A DNA stretch of 47,725 nt from Sphingomonas sp. Ant H11. GTDB lineage: Bacteria; Pseudomonadota; Alphaproteobacteria; Sphingomonadales; Sphingomonadaceae. The position numbers and the translations under genes were made by a program. The stretch is taken from positions 1 through 47,725 of the forward strand of contig NZ_JSBN01000062.1 of NCBI RefSeq assembly GCF_000797515.1. Reading direction: 5' to 3'. Below, one piece after another: positions 33,986 through 43,350 of the stretch. The notes below the pieces were generated by a model. It had not been told where the DNA came from, made no database searches, and was given only the letters and a program-made list of their open reading frames with translations. Numbering within the stretch: the stretch's first letter is position 1; the number at the start of each line of letters is the position of its first letter.

Positions 33986-36048
33986 CGCGCGCGCGCACTC
34001 TCGAAAGGCAGCGCTGCCGGGAACAGGTTGCACCGCATGCCGACGAGCGCCAGCAGCGCTTGATGGCGTGGCGCAAGCTGCGCGCTCGCAAGCATATCGT
34101 CGATTGCTGCATCGATCGCTTCAAGCAAAGACACCGGGGGTGACACGGCTTCACCGGCTTGTCGGCGCGCGCGAAATAAGGAGGATGTCTCAGACAGCAC
34201 CATGCCGAGGGCGTGACGGACGTCATGGGGCACGGCGACCAGCGCGCGCCGGATCGGGATGATGTTCCGGCCGATACGCAGGTCGGCAAGACCATCGGTC
34301 TCGTGTAGCGCATCGCCGGCGGGCGCAACCGCCATGCGCGCCGCGATCTGTCCCAGCCGATCGACTGCCAGGCCCGTCCAGCGTTCGGCTTCGAACGGTC
34401 TGCGAATGTTAGCGAGTTGCTCGAGATCAGCCCAATTTCCCCGTACGATCCGGCGCGCCGTCCACAGCACATTGGTCGAACGAAACAACTTGGTCACGGC
34501 GAGCGTGGTCACGACACCCCCCACCTGGGCAAGCCCGGTGTTGATGAACACGGCAAAGTCCGCCTGAAAGCGCGCCAGAAAACCAAGGCCGACGATGAAA
34601 CAGGAAAACATCGGTAAAGCCCGTACGGACCGCGGCGGGTCGGCTTGGATATACCCCATCCAGAGCAGCGCTGGCGCAAGAGTGACGATCAGCATTCCGT
34701 AGCCATCGACACGCGGCAAGATCGCAAACAGGTAGAGCGCCGCCAGAGGGAATGTCATCAGCGTCGCGCCAAGGTAACGGCCAATCACGGGCGCCGGGTC
34801 GTCCTGCACCGCGAACGAGCAGGTGATTAACGCGGCAAAGGCAGCCGTGGCCGATCCATTGGGCCAGGCCAGAAGAATCCACACTGCGCAATAGAGCGCG
34901 ATCGCCGTGGCTGTTGCGAGCCCAGCAAGCGCCGCGACGCTATGGTCCCGCGCAAGCGGGTAGCTTTCGCTAACCGTTTCCGGCGTGACAGGCTGTGGCC
35001 CTTCGGGCGCACCCCCAATTTGCTGGACGAGCCGGCGGCTGTCATCCAGCGCTTCCAGAAACTCAGCCACGCGCTCGCAGACGCTGACGACCAAAAGCCC
35101 CTCCCAGTCGGCTGTTTGTTCATGAAGAGCTGCCAGGGATCGACACCGATCAACAAGCGCACGCTCAACAGCGCCAGGCGTGTCGATCACGCCCCCAAGC
35201 CAGAGGATGACGTCGTCAATCAGCGCCTCAAGCGGGGCGTCGAGCGGCGAAAGCTCCCGCAGAAGGTCGAGCCGGTTTGCTGCAGCCGATGCCAGTGGCA
35301 GCACCGTTGCCAGACGTTCTTGCAGGCTCAGAACCAACCGTCGCGTTGCTGGCGCCGCGCGTTGATCAAACGGAAGGTGGATGGCGATCATGCCAAGTTC
35401 GGTCACGTCGGCGGCAAGGGTCCGACGATGCTCATATTCCAGCGCCGTATGGCGGCTTCCAAGCGCCTCGGCGGTCCAGCGGGACGCATGCGCGAGAAAC
35501 GCTTCCGCCTTGCTGCGGATGACCGGGGTGGCGCTCCATGGCTGGAGCAGGGCGTGCGCGATCGAAACGCAGACGATGGCCACCGTCATTTCCTCGACCC
35601 GGGATATGGTTGTGGTGAAGATATTACCCGGGTCGTCGAGATAAGGGAAACTGATCACGGCTGAGCTGAACGCTGCCATCTGGAACAGGAAGGCACGCGG
35701 CGTACGGTCGAGAACGGCAAGATAGATGCAAAAGCCTGTCCAGGCCGCCAGGCATAATATCAGAAGCTCGGGCGAATTCTGCAGGTTCGGAACCAGCGCG
35801 ACCGTAACCACAGCACCCGTCACTATACCGCCGAGACGATAGAAGATCTTGGGCCTGAAGGCCCCTGCCATAGGTTGCGCGGTGACGTAGACGGTGAGAA
35901 GTGCCCACCATGGGCGCGGCAAGCTTGCGGAAAAGGCGATCGCAAGCGTAGCCGCTGCAGCAATATAACTGCTGAAGGAAAAGAGAAACTTCTGAGAGTC
36001 GATCGCGAAGAAGGGCTGCGCTGCGCCCGCGCTAGTCTGTACTGGCAT
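33982..36048 (-). CDS. FUSC/AaeB-type inner-membrane transporter
   Basis: Predicted 688-residue protein of the aromatic acid exporter (AaeB/FUSC) group. Two sets of membrane helices (about residues 13-150 and 350-500) are each followed by a cytoplasmic helical domain. SLPRPWWALLTVYVTAQPMAGAFRPK is the family hallmark. ATG at 36048 (MPVQTSAG) is preferred because homology starts near there; the frame is open to ATG 36099. With the adaptor, DUF1656 and outer-membrane genes it forms a complete efflux set. Confidence 0.9.
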   Translation of the reverse strand: MPVQTSAGAAQPFFAIDSQKFLFSFSSYIAAAATLAIAFSASLPRPWWALLTVYVTAQPMAGAFRPKIFYRLGGIVTGAVVTVALVPNLQNSPELLILCLAAWTGFCIYLAVLDRTPRAFLFQMAAFSSAVISFPYLDDPGNIFTTTISRVEEMTVAIVCVSIAHALLQPWSATPVIRSKAEAFLAHASRWTAEALGSRHTALEYEHRRTLAADVTELGMIAIHLPFDQRAAPATRRLVLSLQERLATVLPLASAAANRLDLLRELSPLDAPLEALIDDVILWLGGVIDTPGAVERALVDRCRSLAALHEQTADWEGLLVVSVCERVAEFLEALDDSRRLVQQIGGAPEGPQPVTPETVSESYPLARDHSVAALAGLATATAIALYCAVWILLAWPNGSATAAFAALITCSFAVQDDPAPVIGRYLGATLMTFPLAALYLFAILPRVDGYGMLIVTLAPALLWMGYIQADPPRSVRALPMFSCFIVGLGFLARFQADFAVFINTGLAQVGGVVTTLAVTKLFRSTNVLWTARRIVRGNWADLEQLANIRRPFEAERWTGLAVDRLGQIAARMAVAPAGDALHETDGLADLRIGRNIIPIRRALVAVPHDVRHALGMVLSETSSLFRARRQAGEAVSPPVSLLEAIDAAIDDMLASAQLAPRHQALLALVGMRCNLFPAALPFESARAR

Positions 36049-36163
36049 GAAGATGGCTATCGCGTCGCTGTACAGACCGACGGCAAAAGCGACGGTCATT
36101 GTGAGAACATCGTCCGAAGACGAGCGCCTATTGCCTCACGGAAGCCGGTCTCCGAAGTTCAAA

Positions 36164-36187
36164 ATATTTATGGCATAGCGCAAATAT
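36164..36187. promoter_or_regulatory. AT-rich inverted repeat upstream of the efflux operon
   Basis: ATATTT (36164-36169) and AAATAT (36182-36187) are complementary with a 12-base gap, between the FUSC start and the end of the next leftward gene. It could be a regulator site, but the arms are short. Confidence 0.3.
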
Positions 36188-36235
36188 ATTGCGGTACGTC
36201 TCCACGCGCATTTGGGGTGAACATCACCAGCGACC

Positions 36236-36487
36236 TCAGCGGAGGTGGGAAAGCGTGAACAGGAGGGTTATCGCGACACCAAAAGCAAGGATCATCACTC
36301 CAGAAATGCGCATTGCATAGCGGGCGGGATCCTCGTCGGTCAGCGGTTGCAAGCGAGCCGGCGCATGGCATTCATGGCGCAGCACTGACCACCATCGGCG
36401 CACCAGATTCTGGCGGAACGCCAGATGGAATCCCAGAACGATCAGAATTAGCCCCAGTAGATCGATGAGTATGACAGCTGTGGGCAT
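36236..36487 (-). CDS. Small hypothetical membrane protein
   Basis: Predicted 83-residue protein with two membrane helices (AVILIDLLGLILIVLGFHLAF and ISGVMILAFGVAITLLFTLS) joined by a basic loop with WWSVLRHECHAP. ATG at 36487 has GGAGG upstream. It lies between the PLP enzyme and the efflux operon, both leftward. No family is recognised. Confidence 0.65.
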   Translation of the reverse strand: MPTAVILIDLLGLILIVLGFHLAFRQNLVRRWWSVLRHECHAPARLQPLTDEDPARYAMRISGVMILAFGVAITLLFTLSHLR

Positions 36488-36536
36488 GGCTCGCCTCCTT
36501 TCGCCTAGTGGTCGAATTCGGCGGTGAGTCGTCGCT

Positions 36537-37706
36537 TCAACATGCGGACAACCCAAGATCGAGCCCTGCGATCAAATCCCTTTCATCTTCCAGGCCAACC
36601 GACAGACGCAGCAGGCCATCGCTGATGCCAGCGATGCGGCGGGCCTCATCACCCATATCTGCATGGGTCATCGTCGCAGGGTGTGCGACGAGGCTTTCGA
36701 CGCCTCCGAGCGATTCCGCCAGCGTGAACATACGAACATGCGATATAAAGCGACGGACCGCCTCGACACCACCGACAAGCTCGAAGCTGAGCATCGCGCC
36801 ATAGCCTCTTTGCTGACGGCGGGCGATCGTGTGGCCTGGATGGGATTTGAGACCCGGGTAATGCACCCGCGCCACTGCAGCATGATGCTCGAGATGATTG
36901 GCGATCACGGTTGCGGTCAGTTGCTGCCGTTCGATGCGAGGAAACAGCGTACGCAAGCCGCGTAAGGTGAGCCAGGCGTCAAAGGGCGCGCCGATGGAGC
37001 CGACGACATTCGCCCATTTACGCAGCACCTCGACCTGTGCGGGATCAGCCGCGATGATCGCGCCACCGATAACGTCGGAGTGGCCATTCAGATATTTGGT
37101 CGTGGAATGAATGACGTAATCGGCGCCGAGCGTCAGCGGTCGCTGCAGCGCGGGCGAAAGGAAGGTGTTGTCGACAGCAACCGCGGCACCGGCACTTTTG
37201 GCCTTGGCGGCGATCGCCGCTATATCGACGATCCGCATGAGGGGGTTGCTCGGGGTTTCGATCAGAACGAGGGCCGGCACGTCCTCAAGCGCGGCATCGA
37301 GTGCCCTGTCATTCGACTGATCGACGAAGACGACCTGAAACTGGCGGCGTTCGGCGCGCGCATTCAACAGGCGATAGGTGCCGCCGTAGCAATCGTGAGG
37401 CGCGAGGACGAGATCATCGGGGCCAAATTGACCAAGAAGGAGATCGATCGCGGCCATGCCGCTCGAGGTAATGACGGCCCCCGCGCCACCCTCAAGCTTT
37501 GCAAGTGCGTCGGCGAGCAGATCGCGGCTAGGATTGCCGGATCGGCCATAATCATGAGCACGCGGTTGGTCATAGCCTTCGAACGTATAGGTGCTGGACA
37601 TGTAGAGCGGCGGCGTTACCGCGCCGAAGGCCGTATCGCTCGCGACTCCATGCGAGGCAGCGATTGTTTCCAGAGCAGGGCGCCCCGGGGAAAGATTCTC
37701 AGTCAT
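36537..37706 (-). CDS. PLP-dependent Cys/Met metabolism enzyme (cystathionine synthase/lyase type)
   Basis: Predicted 389-residue enzyme of the trans-sulfuration family. The PLP lysine is in HSTTKYLNGHSDVIGG. Other family segments are YGRSGNPSRDLLADALAKLEGG, SSGMAAIDLLL, ETPSNPLMRIVDI and VESLVAHPATMTHA. The motif GVESL before the end is shared by MetB, MetC and lyases, so gamma-synthase, gamma-lyase or beta-lyase cannot be separated by eye. A structured region lies upstream (see 37783-37872). Confidence 0.9.
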   Translation of the reverse strand: MTENLSPGRPALETIAASHGVASDTAFGAVTPPLYMSSTYTFEGYDQPRAHDYGRSGNPSRDLLADALAKLEGGAGAVITSSGMAAIDLLLGQFGPDDLVLAPHDCYGGTYRLLNARAERRQFQVVFVDQSNDRALDAALEDVPALVLIETPSNPLMRIVDIAAIAAKAKSAGAAVAVDNTFLSPALQRPLTLGADYVIHSTTKYLNGHSDVIGGAIIAADPAQVEVLRKWANVVGSIGAPFDAWLTLRGLRTLFPRIERQQLTATVIANHLEHHAAVARVHYPGLKSHPGHTIARRQQRGYGAMLSFELVGGVEAVRRFISHVRMFTLAESLGGVESLVAHPATMTHADMGDEARRIAGISDGLLRLSVGLEDERDLIAGLDLGLSAC

Positions 37707-37782
37707 TGCGCTGGCGCCCTTCGCTCACTTCGCGGCGGGACACTCCCGAGCGAGACACCTTTGTCCCAGGATCTGGATGTGC

Positions 37783-37872
37783 CCTGGAGAGTCGGTTTTC
37801 GTCATTATCTGCACAACCTCAACATTGTGGCCCCCGCGCGCTCCGGTCTGCCAAAGCAGAATCCTCTCCGGG
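37783..37872 (+). other. Possible structured RNA: three-way junction
   Basis: Read on the plus strand, CCTGGAGAG (37783-37791) pairs with CTCTCCGGG (37864-37872), including one G-U. Inside are two hairpins: CACAA (37812-37816) with TTGTG (37825-37829), and TCTGC (37847-37851) with GCAGA (37856-37860) around CAAA. The minus strand can form almost the same fold but with one C-A mismatch. No known riboswitch core is recognised. Confidence 0.35.
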
Positions 37873-37941
37873 CGCGTTTATTGGGGGGCAATTCGTATGC
37901 GAACAGGTTGACGGTAACATGAGCATAAGACAAACGAGTAT

Positions 37942-37962
37942 TATTGCCGGTTAATAGCAATA
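37942..37962. promoter_or_regulatory. Inverted repeat TATTGC-N9-GCAATA
   Basis: Arms at 37942-37947 and 37957-37962 are exact complements. It lies between the PLP enzyme start and the MarR stop, near a likely promoter. It may be an operator. Confidence 0.35.
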
Positions 37963-37991
37963 TTTTGTGGATTTACCTGCGTGGAGCCACC

Positions 37992-38402
37992 CTAACCGAA
38001 TTTGGCCAATAGATCCGCAAGGAGAGGTTTCAGCCGACGGATCTCCTCGCAATGGGTCGCAGATAAAGCAGCGAGCATCGTTTCCGCCTTAGGTGTGAGC
38101 CGAAGCATTGCCCGACGGCGGTCGACGCTTGCCTCGTGCCGGGTAACCAGCTCAAGCGCCTCCAGTCGATCAACCAGTCCGGTTGCGCTATGCGGCTTGA
38201 GGATAAGCCGCTCGGCGATAATGCCGACGGTCACCTCGGCCGGAGACGCCGCGCGGATTGCCAATAAGGCCTGATGCTGTTGGGGCGTGAGACCAACATT
38301 CGTCGCATTCGCCTCGCTGAATGCCTGGAAACGACGCAACGCATGGCGAAAGTCGGCCAGCGCAATGTAATCCTCATCCGTCAACGCAACGCTATTTGTC
38401 AT
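37992..38402 (-). CDS. MarR-family transcription regulator
   Basis: Predicted 136-residue repressor. The winged-helix core shows LTPQQHQALLAIRAASPAEVTVGIIAERL, the recognition helix KPHSATGLVDRLEALELV, and the wing RHEASVDRRRAMLRLT with the DxRRxxLxLT hallmark. ATG at 38402 faces the ClC gene, and the shared gap holds a perfect palindrome. The ligand is unknown. Confidence 0.9.
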   Translation of the reverse strand: MTNSVALTDEDYIALADFRHALRRFQAFSEANATNVGLTPQQHQALLAIRAASPAEVTVGIIAERLILKPHSATGLVDRLEALELVTRHEASVDRRRAMLRLTPKAETMLAALSATHCEEIRRLKPLLADLLAKFG

Positions 38403-38420
38403 GCAACCCCATCTCACCCA

Positions 38421-38441
38421 TTATATCGCACTGCGATATAA
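38421..38441. promoter_or_regulatory. MarR operator between marR and clcA, site 2
   Basis: Perfect palindrome TTATATCGCA-C-TGCGATATAA. Its core TATATCG-N5-CGATATA (38422-38440) is also present at 30478-30496. The position between divergent starts is typical for MarR self-control. Confidence 0.8.
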
Positions 38442-38472
38442 CGGATCGCCCACCCCGTATCAAAGGCGATTC

Positions 38473-40264
38473 ATGACGTCCGCAGCAAAAGCCATATCAG
38501 AAACACATCGTCTGGCCGACCATAGCGCGAATTGGCGCATGCTCATGCTCGCCGCCATGGCGCTCGTCGTCGGCACGGGCGGCGCGCTCGGCGCCTGGAT
38601 CCTGATCCGCCTGATCGCGATCGCTACCAACCTGTTCTGGTTTGGGCGGCTTTCGGCGCAATCGGTATCTATAACCGATACCACCGTCGGATTGTGGATC
38701 ATCGCCATTCCGATCATCGGGAGCCTGATCGTCGGGCTGATGGCCCGCTATGGCTCCGATAAAATTCGTGGGCATGGTATCCCCGAGGCGATCGAGACGA
38801 TCTTGTATGGCGAGAGCCGGTTGTCGCTCAAGGTCGCGATCCTGAAGCCGCTTTCGTCTGCGGTATCGATCGGCAGCGGCGGCCCCTTCGGCGCGGAAGG
38901 ACCGATCATCATGACCGGCGGCGCGATCGGATCGCTGTTCGCGCAATGCTTTCATCTGAGCGCGGCCGAGCGCAAGACATTGCTCGTGGCCGGCGCCGCA
39001 GCCGGGATGACGGCGATCTTTGGTACGCCGCTCGCCGCGATTCTGCTGGCGATCGAGGTGCTGCTCTTCGAATGGAAACCCCGCAGCTTCGTGCCGGTCG
39101 TGGTCGGTGTTATAGTTGCGTTTGCATGGCGCCCCTGGCTGATTGGCAGCGGCGCCATGTTTCCGTTTGTCGCGCTCACCCCGACGGGCCTTTGGCCAAT
39201 CGCGGCGGCGGCGGGCGTTGGTATTGTCGTGGGACTCGAGGCGGCCCTGCTCTCGACATCCCTCTACCGCGTCGAGGATCTGTTTCACCGACTGCCAGTT
39301 CACTGGATGTGGTGGCCGGCAATCGGCGCCATCGTGGTTGGTTTCGGCGGCCTGATCGATGCCCATGTGCTGGGCGCAGGTTATCAGAGCATCCAGGCCT
39401 TGCTGGACGGGTCGCTGACAACGCGGGTCGTCGTTGCGCTGCTCGTCGTCAAGGCGGTCGTCTGGCTCGTAGCGCTGGGTTCGGGGACATCGGGCGGTGT
39501 GCTGGCGCCGTTGCTGATTTTGGGCGGCGCGGCCGGGTGTCTGCTCGGACATCTCCTGCCAGGTGGCCCCGGCTTCTGGGCCATGATCGGCATGGCAGGC
39601 ATCATGAGTGGTGCCATGCGGGCGCCCATTACCGGCGCCCTTTTTGCCGCTGAACTCACGGGCCATTTCGACGCTCTGCCGCTTACCGTCACGGCGGCAG
39701 CCTGCGCATATGCCGTCAGCGTCCTGTTGATGCGTCGATCGATCCTGACCGAAAAAAATTGCGCGGCGGGGTCGCCACATTCTCCAGGAATACAGCGTTG
39801 ATCCACTGGACCTCGTGCAAGCCGCTCAATTGATGACACGCGATCCCGCCACGCTTCCGGGTACAATGACGATCGCTACGGCCGCAACCTTCTTTGCCGA
39901 TGGTGCGGATCATCGTAGCTATCCCGTTGTCGATGACGATAATGCGCTGCTTGGCCTCGTCTCCCGAACGGATGCCTTGCGGTGGCAGGTTGGCGAGCAT
40001 CCCGCCGATACCAGCCTTGCCGAAACGCTCTCCGACGCATCGCTTCTTGTCGCCTACCCCGCGACGCCGATCGGCGTGGTGGCCGACCTCATGGTCGATT
40101 CCGGGGTCGGCCGGATACCGATCGTCGAACCGGGCAGCCGCCGCGTCGTCGGCATTCTTTCCCGCCAGGATCTGTTGAAGGCACGCAGCGCGCATCGCCA
40201 ATCGGAAACCGGTCGTGCCCGTTTTGTCAGTCCGTCGAGCAAAGCGCCAGAAACTGCACTGTAG
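38473..40264 (+). pseudogene. clcA: ClC-family chloride channel/transporter with CBS tail, frame broken
   Basis: Predicted ClC protein of about 596 residues. Selectivity motifs are GSGGPFGAEGP (GSGIP-like, GxFxxEGP), the GxxxGxF-type SGTSGGVLAP, and the late helix MRAPITGALFAAELTG. The frame breaks at seven A (39752-39758); six would continue TEKIARRGRHILQEY into a CBS pair (LMTRDPATL...SYPVVDDDNALLGLVSRTDAL, then VGRIPIVEPGSRRVVGILSRQDLL) ending at 40264. As written the first frame stops at 39801. ATG at 38473 follows the MarR operator. Confidence 0.88.
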
Positions 40265-40393
40265 AACGGCATAGAAGCCTCTCGGGAATCAGTGCTTATC
40301 AAGTTCGCGACGGATCGAGATTTGTGCGACCCGCGCGCCTTCGCCGTGCAGCGCCGTCGTCCAGACGATGTCCGCAGCGTAATAATCATCGGT

Positions 40394-40822
40394 GCCGAGC
40401 TGATCCTCGCGACGACCGAACACAAGGCACAGGGCCGGGGCACCCTCTCCGGCGTTCCGACTCTGGCCAAGACCTGGGTGCTGCCGCCTACGCTGACGCT
40501 GCAATATCACTTCCTGCCCGATGCCAAAATCCGGCCCTATGTCGGCGCGGGCATCAACTACACGATCTATTATTCGACCAAGGCCAGCGACGAACTGGTC
40601 AAGGCGATCGGGCCGACCAGCGTCCATATGAATGACAGCGTGGGCTATGCGCTGCAGGCCGGCACCGATATCGACATCACCAAAAAAGTGTTCTTGAACC
40701 TCGACGTCAAATATATCGGGATGAAGACCACTGCGCGGCTCAACACTGGCGGCGCGATCAACACCGCGCGGATCGATATCGATCCGTTGGTGTTCGGCGT
40801 GGGCTTGGGCTTCCGCCTCTAA
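40394..40822 (+). pseudogene. ompW: OmpW-family outer-membrane protein, 5' part missing
   Basis: Homology begins abruptly at AELILATTEHKAQG and covers the last two-thirds of the small OmpW beta-barrel: TWVLPPTLTLQYHFLPDAKIRPYVGAG, NDSVGYALQAGTDI, and the C-terminal FGVGLGFRL. No signal peptide or first strands exist in any frame upstream. The open frame from 40292 is unrelated at its start. Bases 40265-40393 look foreign to ompW, so a recombination junction is likely near 40390. Confidence 0.75.
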
Positions 40823-40846
40823 ATCTAAATCCCCCGCCTCCAATCC

Positions 40847-40876
40847 CCCCGGCCGCCAGTGCGACCCGGGGTTTTT
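40847..40876 (+). terminator. Intrinsic terminator after the ompW remnant
   Basis: CCCCGG (40847-40852) pairs with CCGGGG (40866-40871), followed by five T. It stands between the ompW remnant and the convergent Usp gene. Confidence 0.65.
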
Positions 40877-40881
40877 GTTGG

Positions 40882-41685
40882 TCAATGCGCGAGCAGCGTC
40901 GGCACCGGGCATTCTGCCAGCATCCGCCGCGTAACCCCGCCGAACAAGGCCTCGGTCAGGCGCGCATGGCCGAACCCGCCCATCACCAGATAGTCCGCCG
41001 CTTGATTGCCGATTTCGTTCAGGATCACCGTGCTCGCGCTATTGCCGCCCGCGGCCAGCGTGCTGACCACTGGTTTGACGCCATGCCGCGACAGGTAAGT
41101 AGCGGCGTCGCCTGCGGGCAGCGCAACCGAGCCGTCGTCAATCTCGAGCAACGTTACCGATTTGGCGAGCTGCAACAGCGGGACGGCGGCGCGGAGCGCG
41201 GCTTCCGCTTCCGGAGAACCATCCCATGCGACCACCGCAGTGCCGGTGAGATCAAGGCCGGTGGCGTCTTCGGGCACCGCCAGGATTGGCCGATTGGTGC
41301 GGATCAGCAGTTCGCCCGGCAAGTTCGCCATGTCGTGCGTCGCGAAATTGGGGAGTTTTTCGCTGACTACGATGATGTCGCTGAGCCGCGCCGCCCGCAC
41401 CACCTGATCACCGAGGTTGCCGGCGACGTCGATCCAGTCCCATGGCACGTCCTCATGCGCCAGGCGGGGTTCGATCCGTTTGCGGTTGCGGGCTTCGGCC
41501 GCGCGCTCGTCTTCCATCAACAGCGCAGCGCCTCCCAGCGATACGTAATCGTCCATCACCTCCGGGGCGATCGATACGTCGAGACAGGTGAGATGGCCCC
41601 GCAGGCCGCGAGTCAGGTCCAGCGCCACTTGCAGGCGCCCTTCCTGTCCCGAATCATCGTGTACCAGCAGCAGGATGCTTTTCAT
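40882..41685 (-). CDS. Tandem universal stress protein (UspA fold)
   Basis: Predicted 267-residue protein with two Usp domains. Domain 1 begins MKSILLLVHDDSGQEGRLQVAL. Domain 2 has TAVVAWDGSPEAEAALRAA and ends with the nucleotide-binding pattern VMGGFGHARLTEALFGGVTRRML (G2xG9G-type). ATG at 41685 has GAGGAG upstream. Usp proteins are often induced with cytochrome bd and hemN under low oxygen, and those genes follow here, but shared control is not shown. Confidence 0.9.
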   Translation of the reverse strand: MKSILLLVHDDSGQEGRLQVALDLTRGLRGHLTCLDVSIAPEVMDDYVSLGGAALLMEDERAAEARNRKRIEPRLAHEDVPWDWIDVAGNLGDQVVRAARLSDIIVVSEKLPNFATHDMANLPGELLIRTNRPILAVPEDATGLDLTGTAVVAWDGSPEAEAALRAAVPLLQLAKSVTLLEIDDGSVALPAGDAATYLSRHGVKPVVSTLAAGGNSASTVILNEIGNQAADYLVMGGFGHARLTEALFGGVTRRMLAECPVPTLLAH

Positions 41686-41762
41686 CGGTCGGCTCCTCGC
41701 ATTGAGAGCAGGCAGGATTGGGCGATCCCGATCTTCGAACAATGCGTAGCTTTACGGACCGC

Positions 41763-43117
41763 TCACACCGCAGTGCTGAAACGCGCTTCACGCGCCTGCA
41801 GCGCGGTGTCGAACGCCGAAGCGACGAGACGCGCATAGGGCCGACCCACCGGGCTGATCGTTACGGTCGTGCCCCGCGTCAGGACGAGGCCGCGTTCGGC
41901 GAACTCTGCCAGCCGGTCCATGTCCCCAATTACGGCGCGACTGCTTTGGCCGTGTTCGGCGGCGACCTCCGCAACATCGACGCGACCGGTGCAGAGCAGC
42001 CGCTCAATCAACGCCCCGCGCATGCGGTCCTCGGGCGTGCGCAGCAAGCCGCGCGATCCCATCAGCAACCCGTTGGCGGCTCCCACCCGATAGCTGCCGA
42101 CATGCTTCTCATTTTGCAGGAACAGCCCGTCAAACTGGCTGATCGCGGAGGCTCCAAGGCCGATCAACGTGGTTGCGCGATCGTCGGTGAAACCCTGAAA
42201 ATTGCGGCGCAGCGTGCCGTCGCGCGCGGCGCGGGCGAGCGAATCTTCGGCGCGCGCGAAGTGATCGAAGCCGATCGCCTCGAACCCTGCTCCGATCAGC
42301 AAGTCATGCGCCAGTGCGCTTTGCCAGAAGCGCGCTTCGGCATCAGGAAGGAGTGTATCATCGATCCGGCGCTGTCGCGGCAGGAGCTGCGGCATATGCG
42401 CGTAACCGAACATCGCCACCCGATCGGGCGCGAGCAGAAAGGCAGCAGAGAGCGTTGCCGCGATATCGTCGAGCGTCTGGCCGGGCAGGCCGTACATCAG
42501 ATCGAGGTTGAACCGGGCGATCCCTGCACGGCGCGCGTCGGCCATTGTCTGGGCAATCTGACGCCATGGCTGCAGCCGCCCGATCCTGGCCTGGACCTGG
42601 GGCGAAAAGGTCTGCGCGCCGATGCTGAGGCGCGACACCCCCGCCGCTGCATAGCTCTGCGCCGTTTCTTGTGTGAAGTGCCGGGGGTCGATCTCGACCG
42701 CCCATTCGGCATCGGCGGCGATCGCGAAATGCCGCCGCAAGGTCGCGCTGAGCGCGAGAAAGGCGGTTGGCGACATGGCATTGGGGCTGCCGCCGCCGAA
42801 ATGCACAGATCCGACCGGCGCGCGGAGCATACTGCCAACGCGCGCGATCTCTCCCTCAAGCGCGGCGAGATAGCTGTCCATTCGTGCCGGGCGGCCAAGC
42901 GCACCGGTGTTGCACCCGCAATACCAGCAGATTTCATGGCAATAGGGGATGTGCAGGTAAAGCGAGACCGGTGTGTCGTCGGCGACACTGGCAAGGGCGG
43001 CAGCGTGCGCATCGGGCAGCGGCTTGAACGCCGCTGCGTCGGGTAGCTGGTATAGCGTGGGACGGTGCGTCCGGCCAGATCGGGATAATAGCGGTGCATG
43101 ATGGCGGCAGCGTGCAT
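41763..43117 (-). pseudogene. hemN: Oxygen-independent coproporphyrinogen III oxidase, frame broken near start
   Basis: Radical-SAM heme-synthesis enzyme of about 451 residues. The iron-sulfur motif is HIPYCHEICWYCGCN (CxxxCxxC). Other HemN segments are VHFGGGSPNAMSP, VEIDPRHFT and NLDLMYGLPGQT. The start frame from 43117 (MHAAAIMHRYYPDLAGRTVPRYTSYPT) leaves the main frame near 43037. One missing base restores YPTAAAFKPLPD. The main frame alone begins at 42881 and would lack the Cys motif. An FNR-type box lies 20 bases upstream of the start. Confidence 0.9.
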
Positions 43118-43136
43118 CGGCAATGCCCTTCGGGAT

Positions 43137-43150
43137 TTGACGGCAATCAA
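43137..43150 (-). promoter_or_regulatory. FNR/FnrL-type box upstream of hemN
   Basis: TTGAC-GGCA-ATCAA differs by one base from the FNR consensus TTGAT-N4-ATCAA. It is located just before hemN, a common FnrL target in alphaproteobacteria. Confidence 0.6.
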
Positions 43151-43210
43151 GGAAAGCGCCGCTTCAGCGCCGTAGATCGCGTGCTGGATCATTAAAAACG
43201 GGAGAGCGCG

Positions 43211-43330
43211 ATGCTGTCGGACACTTGGTTTCTGGGCCTCGTGGTTGGGGCAACGGCCTGCTTCATGGCGGTGATGCTGTTCGCTTCGGTCAGCGATCGC
43301 GATCCGAACCCGCCCCCCGGCACCGAATAG
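43211..43330 (+). CDS. 39-residue single-span membrane protein
   Basis: Codons from ATG 43211 to TAG 43330 encode MLSDTWFLGLVVGATACFMA and on to DRDPNPPPGTE. One membrane helix is followed by a short acidic, Pro-rich tail. GGGAGAG lies 4 bases upstream, and a strong terminator follows the stop. It is divergent from hemN and convergent with the cyd genes. No family is recognised; coding is supported by the start site and terminator. Confidence 0.6.
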   Translation: MLSDTWFLGLVVGATACFMAVMLFASVSDRDPNPPPGTE

Positions 43331-43350
43331 TCATTCGACCCTCCCTCCTG

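Noticed and set aside
37783..37872. SAM, cobalamin or hammerhead RNA upstream of the PLP enzyme
   Set aside because: The conserved cores of these classes were looked for and not found; only the generic fold is reported.
37080..37922. 280-codon rightward ORF opposite the PLP enzyme
   Set aside because: It is the complement of a clear enzyme gene and shows no family features; high GC creates such shadows.
40292..40393. N-terminus of an intact OmpW protein
   Set aside because: The residues before AELILATT have no signal peptide or beta-strand pattern, so the gene is treated as truncated.
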